Shown here: in pieces, positions 35,401 through 47,800 of the stretch
Position numbering within the stretch: position 1 is the first letter of the stretch
How the letters are laid out: each line of letters begins with the position of its first letter
Origin: Bugula neritina
Lineage: Eukaryota > Bryozoa > Gymnolaemata > Cheilostomatida > Bugulidae
DNA: 64,000 nucleotides
Reading direction: 5' to 3'
Assembly (NCBI GenBank): GCA_964035545.1
Contig: OZ037769.1
Coordinates: forward strand, 1,472,501 to 1,536,500
The notes under the pieces: generated by a model
Told to the model about the DNA's origin: nothing
Seen by the model: only the letters and a program-made list of their open reading frames with translations
Database searches by the model: none
Program-made: the position numbers and the translations under genes

Positions 35401-38400
35401 GTATCCAAACTCTTTGAACACGAAATGTTCCACACTAACTTTTTAAGATTTCCTAATGAAAGTCACTGTTGATATATTTTTATGGAATATATTGAGAATT
35501 AACTTAAAATCTTTGTTTTTATTTTATATCACATACAGACTCAAATGAAAGAAATGCAGTAGAAAGAGAGAACTTGTATGAGCAGGTCACATCTCTGTCA
35601 GTACGACTTTCTCAGCTGGAGGAATATGTAAGGAATGAAGGTCGCCTCAGGACTGAATACAAGGTCAGCTCTGAAACAGTAAAAATAAATTATGCGCAGC
35701 AATTAGTTAATGCAATGGAGTTGCAGCTAATGACCTAAGAAAAATTCTTTTCACACTTGAAAAAAATTATATATGCACAAAATTACGAAAAATAATTGTT
35801 GTAATATATTAAAAAGGGTATTTACATTATTTTTGGCACTGGATATTTAGATTTTTAATTGACTAGTTTTGTTTTTTATTTTGTTATGAAAATAGTTTTT
35901 CAATAAGACAATATAGCTTTAAAGTTGGTAATTATAGTAATAGTTAATATTTTGTTGTGTGTTTTGCTAGTCACTTGCTGAACTGCCAAAACCCATCATG
36001 GAAGTTGCCGTTCTCCCAATGAATAAAGGAAAATGTCGATACAGAGGCCTCTATCCTGGTAAGTGAATTATCAACAACCATATTCTGTAGACTAGGGTGA
36101 TGGAGTTATTTTTGTGGAATTTTTTGTGGCTACTAATAGTTTCTGTAAAATCTTTAATATCATAATTTTTAGTTAAATTTGTTTTTAAATAAGCTGATGA
36201 CTCGCGAGTTATACTCGAAAGAGAGACGGAAGAAGAATCGGACTTTATTAATGCTTCCTACATATCGGTGAGAGAATAACTCCAAATATATTAGTTATTA
36301 ATTACCTTGGTAAATAATTTTTGGCAATAAATGTTTTTTTATTTCTACTCTCTATCTTATTTAAGATCCTAGCAACATATCACCAAATCATGTTGCCTAT
36401 CAGCAAAATGATTTATGGGACATATTTTGGAGCATTATGATTGGCTGTCGTTGTTGACATCATCAACAAATTGGGGTCAACTTATCTAACCCAGCACAAG
36501 TGAAACTAGAAACCTTAATTTCTCATCTCGTCCAATCAGCTGCAGCTGTACATTAAAATTATTTAGAATTGTGGGTGCTTTAAAATGAAGCCATACTTTT
36601 AGAATTTACCAAGCAAGTGGGAATAAAATACGCATTTTTTGCACTCTGATAATTCTAAAAATAAACTTGCATGTCAAGTCTGTTTTATCTTTTACAGGGT
36701 TATGCTCCTGGCAGTCCTAAGTTCATTGCATCGCAAGGTAAATTCATTATTGATTTTGTATTGATAGAAAGATATTGACCTCTTCGGAATGATCAATTAA
36801 TTGAATTCTGCAAGTGTAATGACATTTTTTACAGAACTTGCTGAGAAAACTTTTAAATATATTCCTATGAATATGAGCTTTCAAGTTTATAATAAAACTA
36901 ACACTTGTTATTACAGGGCCGACAGCGGCTACAATTGATGATTTCTGGCTCATGGTTTGGCAGCAGAAGACAAGTTCAGTTGTCATGGTAACCAATGTGG
37001 TCGAAGAGAGAAAGGTGAGTCATACCAACAAATAGCTATTTAGCTTTGAAAAGACACTTTTGCAGACTTCATAATCTAAAAGTAACATTTGCTATTCTTT
37101 CAATAACTCTATGGTGCACATTTATTTTGTCACATAGTAAAAACCTGGGATTCAACGAAATTTATTGACACAGCTAAGACATTTACTGTATTTTGTTTAC
37201 ATTTAGCACAAGTGTGAGCAGTATTGGCCGGATGACACGTCAACAGAACTCAGATATGGAGACATTACAGTCAGCATGGTGTCAGCAGATGAGTGGGCTG
37301 ACTACGTAGTCAGGATGCTCAAAGTAGTAAAGGTATTATTTACACCCTACACACTTCAGTATGACAAGAAGAAATATTGCACGCGGTTCTTATGAAATAT
37401 GTTAATAGAATAGTATGAGATGATTTGAAACAAGGAATCTAGTTTTCAGTGCTGCAGAGCTTAATTATTTACAACAAACTAAAATGACTATTAAATTAAA
37501 GTTTTGCAGAATAATTGTTGAGTAAATAATGTTTTAAACTGAATGACCTGTAAAGCAGCTTACGGAAAAGCTACAAGGGTGTTTTGTATCTTTCATGAGA
37601 CATGAATATTTTTGATAAATGACTAACTTTGAAAAATTAATGAAGAAAGTGTGTGCACAATTCTTTTACTTGAGAAAGCAATATTATCTTATGAATGCTA
37701 TAAAAATTTAGCTAGTTGAACGTTTTTAGTTATTCAACACAGCAAATAATTGCACTAAATCTTTCAATTACAGCATTTTGATTGGATCCCTTAAACCTAA
37801 TCGCCCACTTGTTATTCAAAATGTAACATGAGGCAGTGATTGGTTAGTCATCACCAAATATTCTAACAAGTAAGATAGCCATCAAAACCAATGTTTTGCA
37901 AAGTATTTCTCTTGTTTGTATGAAAATCTTGTAATAAAATAGAATTGTGTTTTCAGTTTTCAGTAAAAACCTAACAAATATCTTCAACTGATGCTATGAC
38001 AAATAGCTGATTTTGCCTGCTTCTCTAAAATATGATTCAGCATTTGTAAAAGCTGTTAGAGAAATTAATAAAAAAAGCTAGCTTAGTAGCTAAATTAAAG
38101 TATATAAATACTGTATATTTAACTGAATACTATATTTCACACAAGTCATATTTTCTCAACATTGCACATGCAGTTTAAACAACAAATTTGTAAGTCACAT
38201 GATTTACCAGACTATTTAATATGAATGCAGGATGGCGAAGTAAGAACAGTAAAGCAGTACCACTACACTTCCTGGCCAGATCATGGTGTTCCAGACAGCA
38301 TGAGTCCTTTTATCTTCTTCTACAAAAGAGTTAAAATAGAAACAACTAAAACGACAACTCCAATAGTAGTGCACTGCAGGTATGACTTAGCACTTAACTA

Positions 38401-41400
38401 ACTACGTCGGCTATGAACTGGCAGGAAAATTTACAAGTGGATCATTTCATGGATGCCTTGCAGTTTAAAATGTTTAAAATTGTTCTAGCGCTGGAGTTGG
38501 TAGAACTGGTACATTCATTGCGATGAACAACTTACTAGAGGAAGCAAAAGTTGAAGAGAGAGTGAATTTCCTTCAATGCGTGAAGAACATGAGAAAATGC
38601 CGACCCAGCATGGTTCAGACAGAAGTAGGTGGATAGTTGACTGTCTATTGATTAAAACTCAATAACTTTCTTTGCCTTAATAAATTATGTTTCCTTGCAG
38701 TATACTTCAATAGTTAAATATATATTTTTTGAATCAAAGAGCCTAATAAGCTCGTAATAAATGCTTGTTAAAATTTTAGCAATAGAAGTCCTAATATAAC
38801 AATAAATTAATTTTGGCTATTACATATCAGAGTGACTTACTTTTTTTATAATTATTTATGGCTCTAATAGGTTTTAAGTTGAAGCAAATATGTTTTTATA
38901 AACTATGCAAAACTTAGGCTAATGTTGACTGTCTGCATTTGCTTTCTGAGAATAAACTTTCTATTATATGTACAGTTACATAATTTTAACCAATCACACG
39001 TCCACATTAATGTTTCTGCAGGATCAGTACGTATTTCTACACCAAGTTGTAAGCGAGTATCTCATTACGAAAGAATTCTTCTGCCCACCGAGTGATTTGC
39101 CTTACAAACTCGCTGATCAGGAGGGTGCCAACAATACCTACTCAAACACTGCTACTGCTGTCATTGGTGCCGAGTTTGACGTGAGTTCTAGTCCTATTTA
39201 GTTGTAAGAATAACTGATATTGTCTTACTATGTATAACATAATAGAACATATATACTGAGCTACAATGCCTTTACATTAGACTTTGACTCTAATATACAG
39301 ACTTGAGAACTTTCACCATGACTTGTGGTTTGTGCAAAGTTCGAAACTCCTAAAATTAATTGAGTAATCTGACATGATTTTATGCACTTTTCAAATTTTG
39401 GTAAAACTAATTTTCTTTCTCGCCCATCTCCGCTTTGTTCTGTATGGCAAATGTGTAGGTCATAAATGCATTATATTTCGCACGGGGAAAAAAACACAAT
39501 CTGAAATTGCTGCTGCTCTATTATTATGATAAAACAGATTGCAGTACCCTAGTCACTGGTATAGTAACAGCAGTTTTTAAGTTTTCATGAATTTGAGATG
39601 AAAAGCTTGATTTTGAGCTCAATGTTGCGCTTCTACTGTTTCAAGAATTGTTCAGGGAGCTGTAGCGTAATACCTGCTAAATATTTTATCATAGTCTGAG
39701 CCAAGAGTCAAGTTGTATGCACAAATTTTGCTAATTTCAGAGAATTCAAGTGATAGTACAGCGTCATGCGATGAATGTGGATGAAGGAAGACGACCAGCA
39801 AACCAGAGCAAGAATAGAGACATGAGCATCTTACCACCAAATGCTGGAGGTATAATAAGTTTTCAATGTCTGGTGGCTGTTCAATTAGCTGCAGAGTACT
39901 ATTTCGACCAGACATTTATTTTGCTTAAGCGAGTTTTACACAAAGTGAAATCTATTCCTTTTAGAAATTATCAGTTTTACCTAATTTTTTTTGTAATTAT
40001 ATGCAAATTCTTCACTAAAATCTTTTAAGGTTTAAAAATTTGAGTTCGAGTACTAGGTATTCAAATTTTTCCGGTATTTAAACATTTATCAGGTTTTTGA
40101 ACTATACTTAAAATATGCTGAAAACTGTTTATAGAAAAAAACTTTAGAATAAAATGCCAGTGTTTGACAATTAGAGTTTTCTTTTCCTTCATAAAATCTG
40201 AAACATACTAAAAATGTTGCATTATGATAATTTATGGAGTTGTTTCCTTTACAGATTCAGTTGAAAGCTCATTGAGACCAAAACTCTTTGGCCCAGACGG
40301 AACCTTCTTGTATATAAATGCTGTGTTTGTAAATGTGAGTTGGAAATTTGCTTTTATAAACTAAAAGATTAGCATATACAAACATACATCATTAACTTTA
40401 GCAGCTCTTTAGCATATATTAGTTTTAATTTATTTATATAAGGCTTGTTTTGCTTGAACGCATTTTATTATTGCAACTGCTTAGCATGTTGTTTAATGGT
40501 ATAAACCAACTTTGTTATTAAATGGCTTGATATTAATTTATTATATTTTTACTGTATTTATTAGTGATTTTATTGAACAAATGTAGCAGTAGAAAAAATA
40601 GTTAGTTTGATAGTTGTTTGTTGATATTAGTTTGCCAAATTTAAAAGCAAAAAATTGAGTTGTTGTGTTTCTATATGCAGAATTCAGTTAAATATAGCTA
40701 GAGATGGCATGTTTTACACTTGATCACATGATTATTGTGATCACGTGATCAAGTGTAAATTGGTTTTTAATTTTTGAAGTTAGAATAATTATATCTTTAG
40801 TAATCCGTCACTTCTTATAATTCACAGTAAAATTTGTTGTTTTAATCAACTTATGCTATCTCAGTTGTACCTCGCCACGTATTTACCAACTGTATCGGCT
40901 GTTTACAGAGTTACAGAAAGAGAAAACAGTTCATAGCCACTCAGTTACCTCTGGCCAACACCATGGCTGACTTCTGGCAGATGATTGAGGAGTGTGAGGT
41001 CTCTGTGATTATTCAACTGGATCCTTGTGATGTAAGTAGATATCTTAGCATCTGCTCCAACTAGCCATGCAGAATATATCAAACATTCAACGAGTATTTT
41101 CACTAAGTGTTATATGTTTTATCAAGAATTTCAAGACTAAAAAATATAATATTTCTGTTAATTAGAACCGATCTAGTATAACTGATTACTTATAGGGAAA
41201 TAGAACAGATTTATTATAACTGATTATTTATAAGGAAATAGAACGATCTAGTATAACTGATTACTTAAATAGGGACATGAAAACTTTTATCCTTCAACTG
41301 ATGAAGAAAAGCCTTTGAGTTTTGGAGAATTTTCGGTAGTCCGACTTGAGACTGAAAGCTCCGAACTAACCACAGTCGTTACTTTGAGAGTGAACAAAAA

Positions 41401-42951
41401 TTATTGGGTAAGAATATACACTTTATATTTTACTGTAAACAGAAATTTAATTTAAAAAACAATAATGTTTATGTTATTGTAGCTGTAACTCTCATAATAA
41501 ATGTTCTTTTTGGATTGTATAACATATAATGTAATTACAATTTTCTTTTTAATTTCTAGACCAAAAAGATTTATGTCCTGCAAATGAAACAATGGGGCAA
41601 AGAAGTAATTCCAGCTAACACGTCCATGTTGAAATATCTGGAGACTTTAGATAATTATCAGAGAAAAAGTGGAGATAAAAGAATCTGTGTAATCAGTCTG
41701 TGAGTGTTCAACACAAATAAGTAAACTGCGTTTTGTTAACGGAGATTGGAAAAAATGCTGTCAAAAATCGGTTAAACGAACACATCTGCTTGAAAATTTG
41801 CTTGCAATTATATGATATAATATGATGTAGCATGATATAATATACAATAATATGATATAATATGGTATGATAAAATATAATATAATATAATGTAATATAA
41901 TAGAATATAATATAAACTAATACTATATAACATGATATATAATATGATATAATATAATATGATATAAACTAATATTACATAATATGATATAATATAATAT
42001 GGTGTGATATATTATAAAATAAACTGTGAAAATATAAAAAACGTAAAAGGTCATAAAATATTTTCCAGGTAACCCCTTAGACACACTTTGCCGTAACGTA
42101 GGCCGTAACAGCAAATGCCAGCCATTTTTACAAATGTCCGAACTTCCTGTACAGGGTTGCAGTACCTCAAGATCATGCACTGCCTGAGTCAAAAAAGTTG
42201 TGTCGGGCTCCTATTGGACAAATAGGCATTCGGGTCAACTCATTGGATATAAATGTCCAATGAGATGTCCTAGATCTTACCCAATAGTAGACTTTGAGGA
42301 CTTTAGCCCTGAAAAATTAAAAATGGCTAACATTTTACATTGCGGCCTATATGGTGCGACAAAGTGTGCCTAGAGAAATAAGATTGTTAAATACTAATTA
42401 TTCTTCATTGTATTCTGAATCACTTTTAGTGATGGGGGAGGTAAATGTGGCAGCTTCATCTGTGCTCACAATGCCGTGGAGAAGATGAAGACCGAGCAGG
42501 AAGTTGATTTGTACAGTACGGTAGTCGTAGCTCAATTGCGAAGACCTCAATTTGTAGGAAACTTGGTGAGAATATCGCAAATACGAGAGATGTATTACTA
42601 GAATAATTTTAAAATCTGTATAGTGCATCTATTATTTTTAAATTGTGTTGTTATATTATGTCTACCACTAAGTTCTTTTTTCTAGCATTTACATTTAGAA
42701 CAGATCAAATTAATTGTCATTTTTTTAGAATATAAGTTGCATAGTTAAACAAAACACTTGCAACCTATTGGTTGCATGTTCTATTACTATTATGGTAATA
42801 TTATAAAGCATTATATAATCAACCTATAACTGGATGGATCTGCTCATTTACTGTCTATGCTCTACTTAATTTGTAGAATGTGTATGTGAAGCTATACCGA
42901 CTGCTCGAAGATTTTGCAGAAAGTTTCTCAGACTATGCCAACTTTCAATAA
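17452..42951 (+). CDS. Gene B: receptor-type protein tyrosine phosphatase (FTP domain, FN3 array, TM, D1, D2)
   Basis: Forty-two exons in continuous phase encode about 1,862 residues. They are 17452-17503, 19357-19590, 19873-20118, 21180-21286, 21768-21915, 22228-22325, 23836-24067, 24634-24749, 25746-25911, 26025-26116, 26389-26599, 27090-27205, 27359-27530, 28157-28263, 28668-28857, 29261-29370, 29755-29938, 30504-30589, 31116-31341, 32146-32249, 32594-32771, 33168-33267, 33582-33852, 34056-34104, 34640-34736, 35016-35119, 35539-35663, 35971-36058, 36194-36267, 36698-36737, 36917-37014, 37207-37332, 38231-38379, 38489-38624, 39022-39180, 39741-39849, 40255-40334, 40909-41031, 41273-41407, 41560-41699, 42430-42565 and 42877-42951 (TAA). 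The product is a cell-surface receptor with a signal peptide (1-17), a fucolectin-like domain (18-177), FN3-like domains (178-1182), RKKR at 1108-1111, a TM segment (about 1206-1229) and two cytoplasmic phosphatase domains. It should remove phosphate from tyrosine in target proteins. The ligand is unknown. Long introns (17504-19356, 22326-23835, 37333-38230) hold nothing recognisable beyond the repeats listed. Confidence 0.88.
17500..17585 (+). repeat. Tandem duplication of the exon 1 splice-donor region
   Basis: The donor context TGCAGGTAAAAT and about 40 bases after it, including ATAGAATATAATCTTGCTCT, are repeated at 17542-17583 with few changes. Two nearly identical 5' splice sites therefore stand about 42 bases apart. 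The first keeps the phase with exon 2; use of the second would add 14 codons, of which TAATAGAATATAATC contains stops in some frames. Confidence 0.65.
19357..20118 (+). other. Gene B exons 2-3: F5/8 type C / fucolectin-like (FTP) domain
   Basis: The two exons encode the characteristic order NVALNKATSSSG, a VVDGDQSDS segment and a PWWRVDLGG segment, then a second half ending LVLTEVEIYGF. This is the discoidin-like jelly-roll pattern of the fucolectin/tachylectin-4/pentraxin-1 group, which binds fucose or other glycans. It stands at the extreme N-terminus of the mature receptor. This implies a carbohydrate or glycoprotein ligand, which is inference. Confidence 0.85.
20577..20992. mobile_element. 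MULE-like foldback element with 9-bp target-site duplication
   Basis: A 416-base element in a gene B intron has long inverted arms built from short sub-repeats (GACATTT, ACAATT, GGAAAA and their complements). GTCTAG and CTAGAC words flank the unique core on either side. The right terminus GAAATGTCGTGTCACC pairs with the left-end motif GCACGACATTTC. The 9-base sequence AAAATTCTC stands directly on both sides (20568-20576 and 20993-21001), as expected of a target-site duplication of Mutator-like elements. No open frame is present, so it is non-autonomous. Confidence 0.75.
25219..25310 (-). repeat. tRNA-derived SINE fragment with poly-C edge
   Basis: On the minus strand the segment holds a B-box-like GGTTCGATTCTCC and a degenerate A-box-like stretch, next to a run of about 16 C. 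It lies in a gene B intron. Decay rules out a working tRNA. Confidence 0.5.
31342..31790. repeat. Minisatellite of TATTACTACTG units
   Basis: About 430 bases of TATTACTACTGTATTACTAC-type units begin only a few bases after the splice donor of the exon ending at 31341. One frame stays open from the exon into the array up to 31673. This results from the repeat lacking stops, not from coding. Confidence 0.95.
34640..34736 (+). other. Gene B transmembrane exon
   Basis: The exon encodes a short Cys-containing ectodomain end, about 24 hydrophobic residues rich in Val and Ile, then MKR as the stop-transfer signal. The furin-type RKKR motif is encoded upstream (near 33630). Cleavage there would leave an extracellular part held non-covalently, as known for several vertebrate RPTPs. 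Confidence 0.9.
35150..35385. repeat. Tandem repeat, unit about 30 bases (TAATACTATACTCTGTATAA...)
   Basis: Six to seven degenerate copies of a unit containing ACTATACTCTGTATAAAACACTATACAG lie in the intron after the gene B juxtamembrane exon. Confidence 0.9.
35539..39180 (+). other. Gene B D1: catalytically competent tyrosine phosphatase domain
   Basis: The domain spans about residues 1275-1597. All main PTP motifs are present: the substrate-recognition loop KCRY in place of the usual KNRY, DFINASYIS, a QGPT segment, the WPD loop (WPDHGVP, general acid Asp1466) and the P-loop HCSAGVGRTG with nucleophile Cys1498. The Q loop follows as MVQTEDQY. This predicts an active enzyme. The P-loop is split by an intron after HCS, which is a normal PTP intron position. 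Confidence 0.9.
40714..40758. repeat. Hairpin around GATCACGTGATC
   Basis: Two 19-base arms (40714-40732 and 40740-40758) are inverted with one mismatch and a 7-base loop. Each arm contains a TGATCACRTGATCA-like palindrome. It lies in a gene B intron. Confidence 0.7.
41810..42015. repeat. ATGATATAATAT tandem repeat
   Basis: About 200 bases of degenerate ATGATATAATATAATATG units lie directly upstream of the MITE at 42069 in the same gene B intron. Confidence 0.9.
42069..42374. mobile_element. piggyBac-like MITE, copy 1
   Basis: The left end AACCCCTTAGACACACTTTGCCG pairs imperfectly with the right end ACAAAGTGTGCCTAG. The interior shares words such as CAGCCATTTTTACAAATGTC, CTTCCTGTAC, CTATTGGACAA and AAAAATGGCTAA with the elements at 46791 and 57755. 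It is about 300 bases with no coding capacity. It sits in the gene B intron that splits the D2 catalytic loop. Confidence 0.75.
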
Positions 42952-44834
42952 TTCTCAGACTATGCCAACTTTCAATAATTCTCAGACTATGCCATTTTTC
43001 AATAAGTTTTTCATTAAAACAAGGTTTTTGTCAAGAAAATAACATTTTTTAAACGGGCACTAATTTTTTTCAATGCTAAAAGTTACTATACTCGCTAATA
43101 GCTCTCTTTAACTGTAGTTACTGCTTATTAACTAATTTAACAACTATAATTAGTAACTGGCTATATAATTTAATTACTAATTACTGTATCTAGTTTTTAT
43201 ATATTTAATTTTTTGCTTTGATTTTAGGCAAAGTTTTAGTACGCAGTTTTTATGTTATAAAACAAGAATATATATAAATATATATATATAAACAGCTTTG
43301 ACATATCTACTCCAAATGCTATATTAAATTACGTAGGATACATATCAGTAGGCCTATACCCAATCATGTGATACACAGCAATCTATTTTAGTTTCTTTTA
43401 CAATATCAGGCTTTTAACTAACAGTCTTCTTGTATAATAATTTTTGCATTTTATTTTGATAAATTGTTTAATAATGTTTTAATTATTTTTGATTGATATT
43501 ATAAATGTATTTACTATATAACTGCTGCATGTAAATCTTTCTATTTTGTAGATAAGTTGATACTATAATAGTATGCGTAGAATTGTTTATTATATTTTTA
43601 TAATATAAATTAACAATTAATTTAATTTTATCAATTTAGCTAAAATAATATTTCTTAGATATTGTAAAATAATGTCATAATATAAGACAATTATTGTTTA
43701 TATCCGGACCAAATAAAAATCACATTATTCCTCTAAGAATATGTTTTATTTTTGTGTTGCATCAGCTGCAAACACTCAGTAATTGCTGTCTTAGATGTTG
43801 ACATGTCATTGGTTCAATATGAATAGCCACATGTTGTTATTGTGTACTCATGCAAACTATGAGTTCTTATAGGTAATATAAACTGCTTGTATTCATTAGA
43901 AAGCTACTTATTAAAGTGAAAAGATAGCTTGAAAGTGACCAAATAAGCAAAGTTTCATAAGAAATAGCAATAATTTTCAAACTATCAGCAACTGATGAAC
44001 AAGTTTACTATAATAATTTTCTACAGCTAAATGTTTGCATAACTGCATGAACAATTTTTTAGAATGGGTAACCTTTTTATTTTTAAGAGTCTGTGTCACT
44101 ATATATAGCAGTTAGGATGTAAACATAAATATATACCTGTATAACTAAGGTATACAAATAATTTGTTAGATTTCACTCATTATTAATGCATACAATTCTA
44201 TGGCTATTTTTTCATAATTGTAACCATAGCTGGGTTTATAAACATTAGCGTTACAACTATTACCGTACTAGCTTATAATATACCTACTGCAGTTAAAAAT
44301 AGCACATGGCTATGTCATCATCAAGTAAAATTCAGCTGTCTCCATAGGTAAAGCTAAAAGTTTTACTTCAAATGTTAATTTCTTTTCAGGTGACATCAAA
44401 ATTTTTAGATTTTTATTTATAATTTATCTAGTTTTGCATTGCAGCCACTATATATCTTGTCATCTACATGCAATTCATAACACGTATGTATTATATCTGA
44501 GTCTAACGCATATATGCACTATATTTCATTTGCTCTATTATATCTTATATGCATACTAATACTGTTTTACAAATGATAGAATTACAATGTAAGAAAAACA
44601 ATTAATGTGCACATCTGTGCAAATAATACTTTCCGTAATCTAAGAACCTATAGAATTATAAATCGCAGGCTTTGATATAAATATGATATTATATTTGCAT
44701 AAGTGTTTTAGTATGTATGGCTGTACAGGTATAGTATAGTAGAAAAATAAGCTTTGTATAAGTTTTTGTTACAGTCCTTGAGTCGTTTACAAAGGAGAGA
44801 GTAAAAGCAGTTGTGCATTGAGTTATTGCATCAT
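42952..44834. other. Spacer between genes B and C
   Basis: About 1.9 kb of A+T-rich DNA holds the 3' UTR of gene B, including two extra copies of its last codons, and the presumed promoter of gene C. A possible polyadenylation signal AATAAA lies at 43712-43717. I see no gene or recognisable element. Confidence 0.6.
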
Positions 44835-47800
44835 ATGCATGCAGTCAGCATGCTGCTCTACTTCATCACGTTATGTCTTTCCTGTGTAGGGAGTTGTAGC
44901 ACCTCTGGTACGTATAGAGCTCATGAGTCATAATATTTATCGCAATTTCTTTTTGCTGTGAAAGAATTTTTTTTTGGTAAAACAAGGAATGAATTTTGTG
45001 CATTATTTATAAAGCTCTGAATTAGATAACCAGAACAGAGGATTTTATTTATAACCATGCACAAGATAAATTTTTATAGTCTTAATAAAAACAGTACATG
45101 AGTTTTTAAAACTCAGTTTTTTATGAATTTTCAAGCAAAATAGCTTCTTGTACTTTAAGTTGTACCTGTAGTTATATGCACGTTAGCATGATAATTTACA
45201 TATAAATACACCTAAAATCTAAAGCATCTACTGTTGGAATTCTATAAATATGCTTTAATTTGACATGAAGATCGGACACAATATTTGTTCTTAGAAACCA
45301 AACAAACCATGTTATGTTTTTAAGTCACACTGCAATTAACCAGATTCTGCTTGCTTACAGCTTGTCAATAAATATACTTTCATTGTAGGAGAACCGTTTT
45401 ATTTATATGCATAGAGATTTACAGGAAATTTTACAAAATTCAATTACATATTTATAAAATAAATTACACTTCAAAATTTGAACTAAAGTTAGGTCAAATC
45501 TCTATATTAAGCTAAATAAAGATATATTTGTTGCCTTTTCATGATGCAAGGTATGATGCAATTGTTGCGTAAGACATGGTTATCCCAATAGATAAATTAT
45601 GATGTCTGGGTAATAAGATCATGTTCAAGTGAAAGGAACCAATTCTTGTTGATGCAACACTCTACTATAAGTTGGGTTGCTTTCAGATGCACCCGCTTAC
45701 TTCATGGTGATAGGAGAGGAATATTCTGCATGTGATTCTGCACAACAGGCCTTCGTCAACAGCGTCATCAATAAGACCAATAATGAGTCTAATGAAATCA
45801 AAGTTGGTAAGCTGATAAAATATATAAATAAATTAAAATATTTTTGCTTTATGATTGAAATCAAAATTTTATTTGAACTCTAATTCACACAAGCCACTTT
45901 TTTAAGCTTTTGAAAACTGTTTTAACCAGATCTTCTAAACAAATTGCATCTTTATAAATTTACATACACTTTACAGCAAGGCTGTTTGTCAAAATCAAAC
46001 TTTCTCAGCAGTAATTGCTTCACCATCTGGTTTTACTTGTTTACACGTAATGTGTCTAAAATAAACTAAAGTTGTTTGCAAAGTAATGTACTTTCAATTG
46101 TACAGTTGAAATTAATACAATTTTTGTAACCAAACAAATTTCTAAAGAAGTTTTATTTTTTTATTTTTGATGGCTTATAAAACTTTCTTTGAAGGTGGAA
46201 TGTAACATTGTATTACAATTAGATACTTAGGAGTAATATGTTTTCATGAACAATATCTGTTGCTCTTACGAGCAATATATGGAGCTCATTTACCACTTAA
46301 TTATTGTACCAGTCACTATGTTGAGCTCATATAACTATATTCATTAATTTACATGAATAATGGAAAAATATATTTGGCTTGAAAATTACTGATGAATAAA
46401 ATTTTATTGTCTTCAACTCAAGGCCATGTTTTCTGGTCTTATCATAATATCTCACTCTTAGTATATGTCAACATCATACTACTACCTGCAGGAGTAGAGT
46501 ACATACCTGACTATGATGACAATAGTATTACCAGGTTACACGTGGCAGCAGAGATTTCAAGGTATTCCAACTCCCAGGTGTGTCCTGGAGACAGCATCAG
46601 TCAGTCAGCAAACTTCAACAGCACTTTAATAGGTATTGTTTGTTTGTATTCTAATGCTTTATTATTATATATATGCTATTTATCGTATATAGTGTTATGT
46701 TAAGCTTTTACGGCACTCTAACATGTATCTTCGTATATATTTTATTCTTTTTTTACTATATATGTTATGATTACGATATTGTAATAAACTTTAACCCCTC
46801 ATTCACACTTACCGTACCGTAGGCTGTATCAGCAAATATCAGCCATTTTTATAAGTGTCTGAGCTTCCTGTACGGCATTGCGATACGTTAGGATCAAGTA
46901 CTGCTTGATTCAAAAATGTTGCAGCGAACTCCTATTAGACCAAAAACTTTTGCGTTAACTCATTTGATATAACTGTTTAATGAAGTGTCATAGATCGTAC
47001 CTAATGGCGGACTTTGAGAACTTCAGCGTAGACACATTAAAAATGGCTGATATTTTACGCTACTTCCTACGATGCGTAAAGCGTGAATGAAGGTTGATGG
47101 AGCTTTAATCAGTGTTGTGTGTATATCGTATCTATTTCAACAGTCAATAATATTATGATAAAATAATAATTACATTTATTTATATAACTGTTAAAGTTTG
47201 AAACCTAAACAAAATAAAAAATTTCATCTGAAAAAATCTAAAATGTTCGGCTCTACGTTACAGTTAGGTTAGGTTACAGAACTTGTATTATTAGTTGGAT
47301 AAATGCATAATATACTGAAGATTGAATTATATAATACCTAGAACAGCTTTGAAGTAGTTACTTAAGGAAATATAACAGGATTAATGTAATAGATATACAC
47401 ACTCTTACATTTAGAATATCAAACATTTACTTTTATTCCTTATATTATTTGCATATACTTACTCCCTACGGTATATTACATAAGTATTTCCTTCTATGGT
47501 AAGTGCATGCCTCTTTGAATATAGAGTATGTTTGTTTTAAGCATTATTACAGGGAAAGAGGGAAAAAATTATTTTTTGTGAAGGTCAAAAATATCTACAG
47601 TAACTTTGAGTTTGCATATTTATCTTCATTGAAATTTTTTGGATAGAAAACTTACTGTAAAAAGCTGGAAATATGATGAGGTTTGAGTTGAAACTAAGTT
47701 GAAATCTTGAATTACTAAATGTTGCTCAGATATACAAAAAGCACTTCACAACTAAATTGGAAGTAAAACTGCACTGCCACATGCTATTGTCATGTTTACT

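Larger units (their letters stand above)
39741..42951 (+). other. Gene B D2: degenerate (pseudo)phosphatase domain
   Basis: The domain spans about residues 1598-1862 and keeps the fold (FIATQLP, MADFWQMI, FICAHNAVEKMK). Its catalytic loop reads ISLDGGGKCG where HCSAGxGRTG is expected: Ser1792 replaces the nucleophilic Cys and Lys1798 the Arg. The WPD position reads WGKE. It should have no phosphatase activity. D2 domains of RPTPs commonly serve regulation or substrate docking, but this one is more diverged than most, where the Cys is often kept. Confidence 0.85.
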
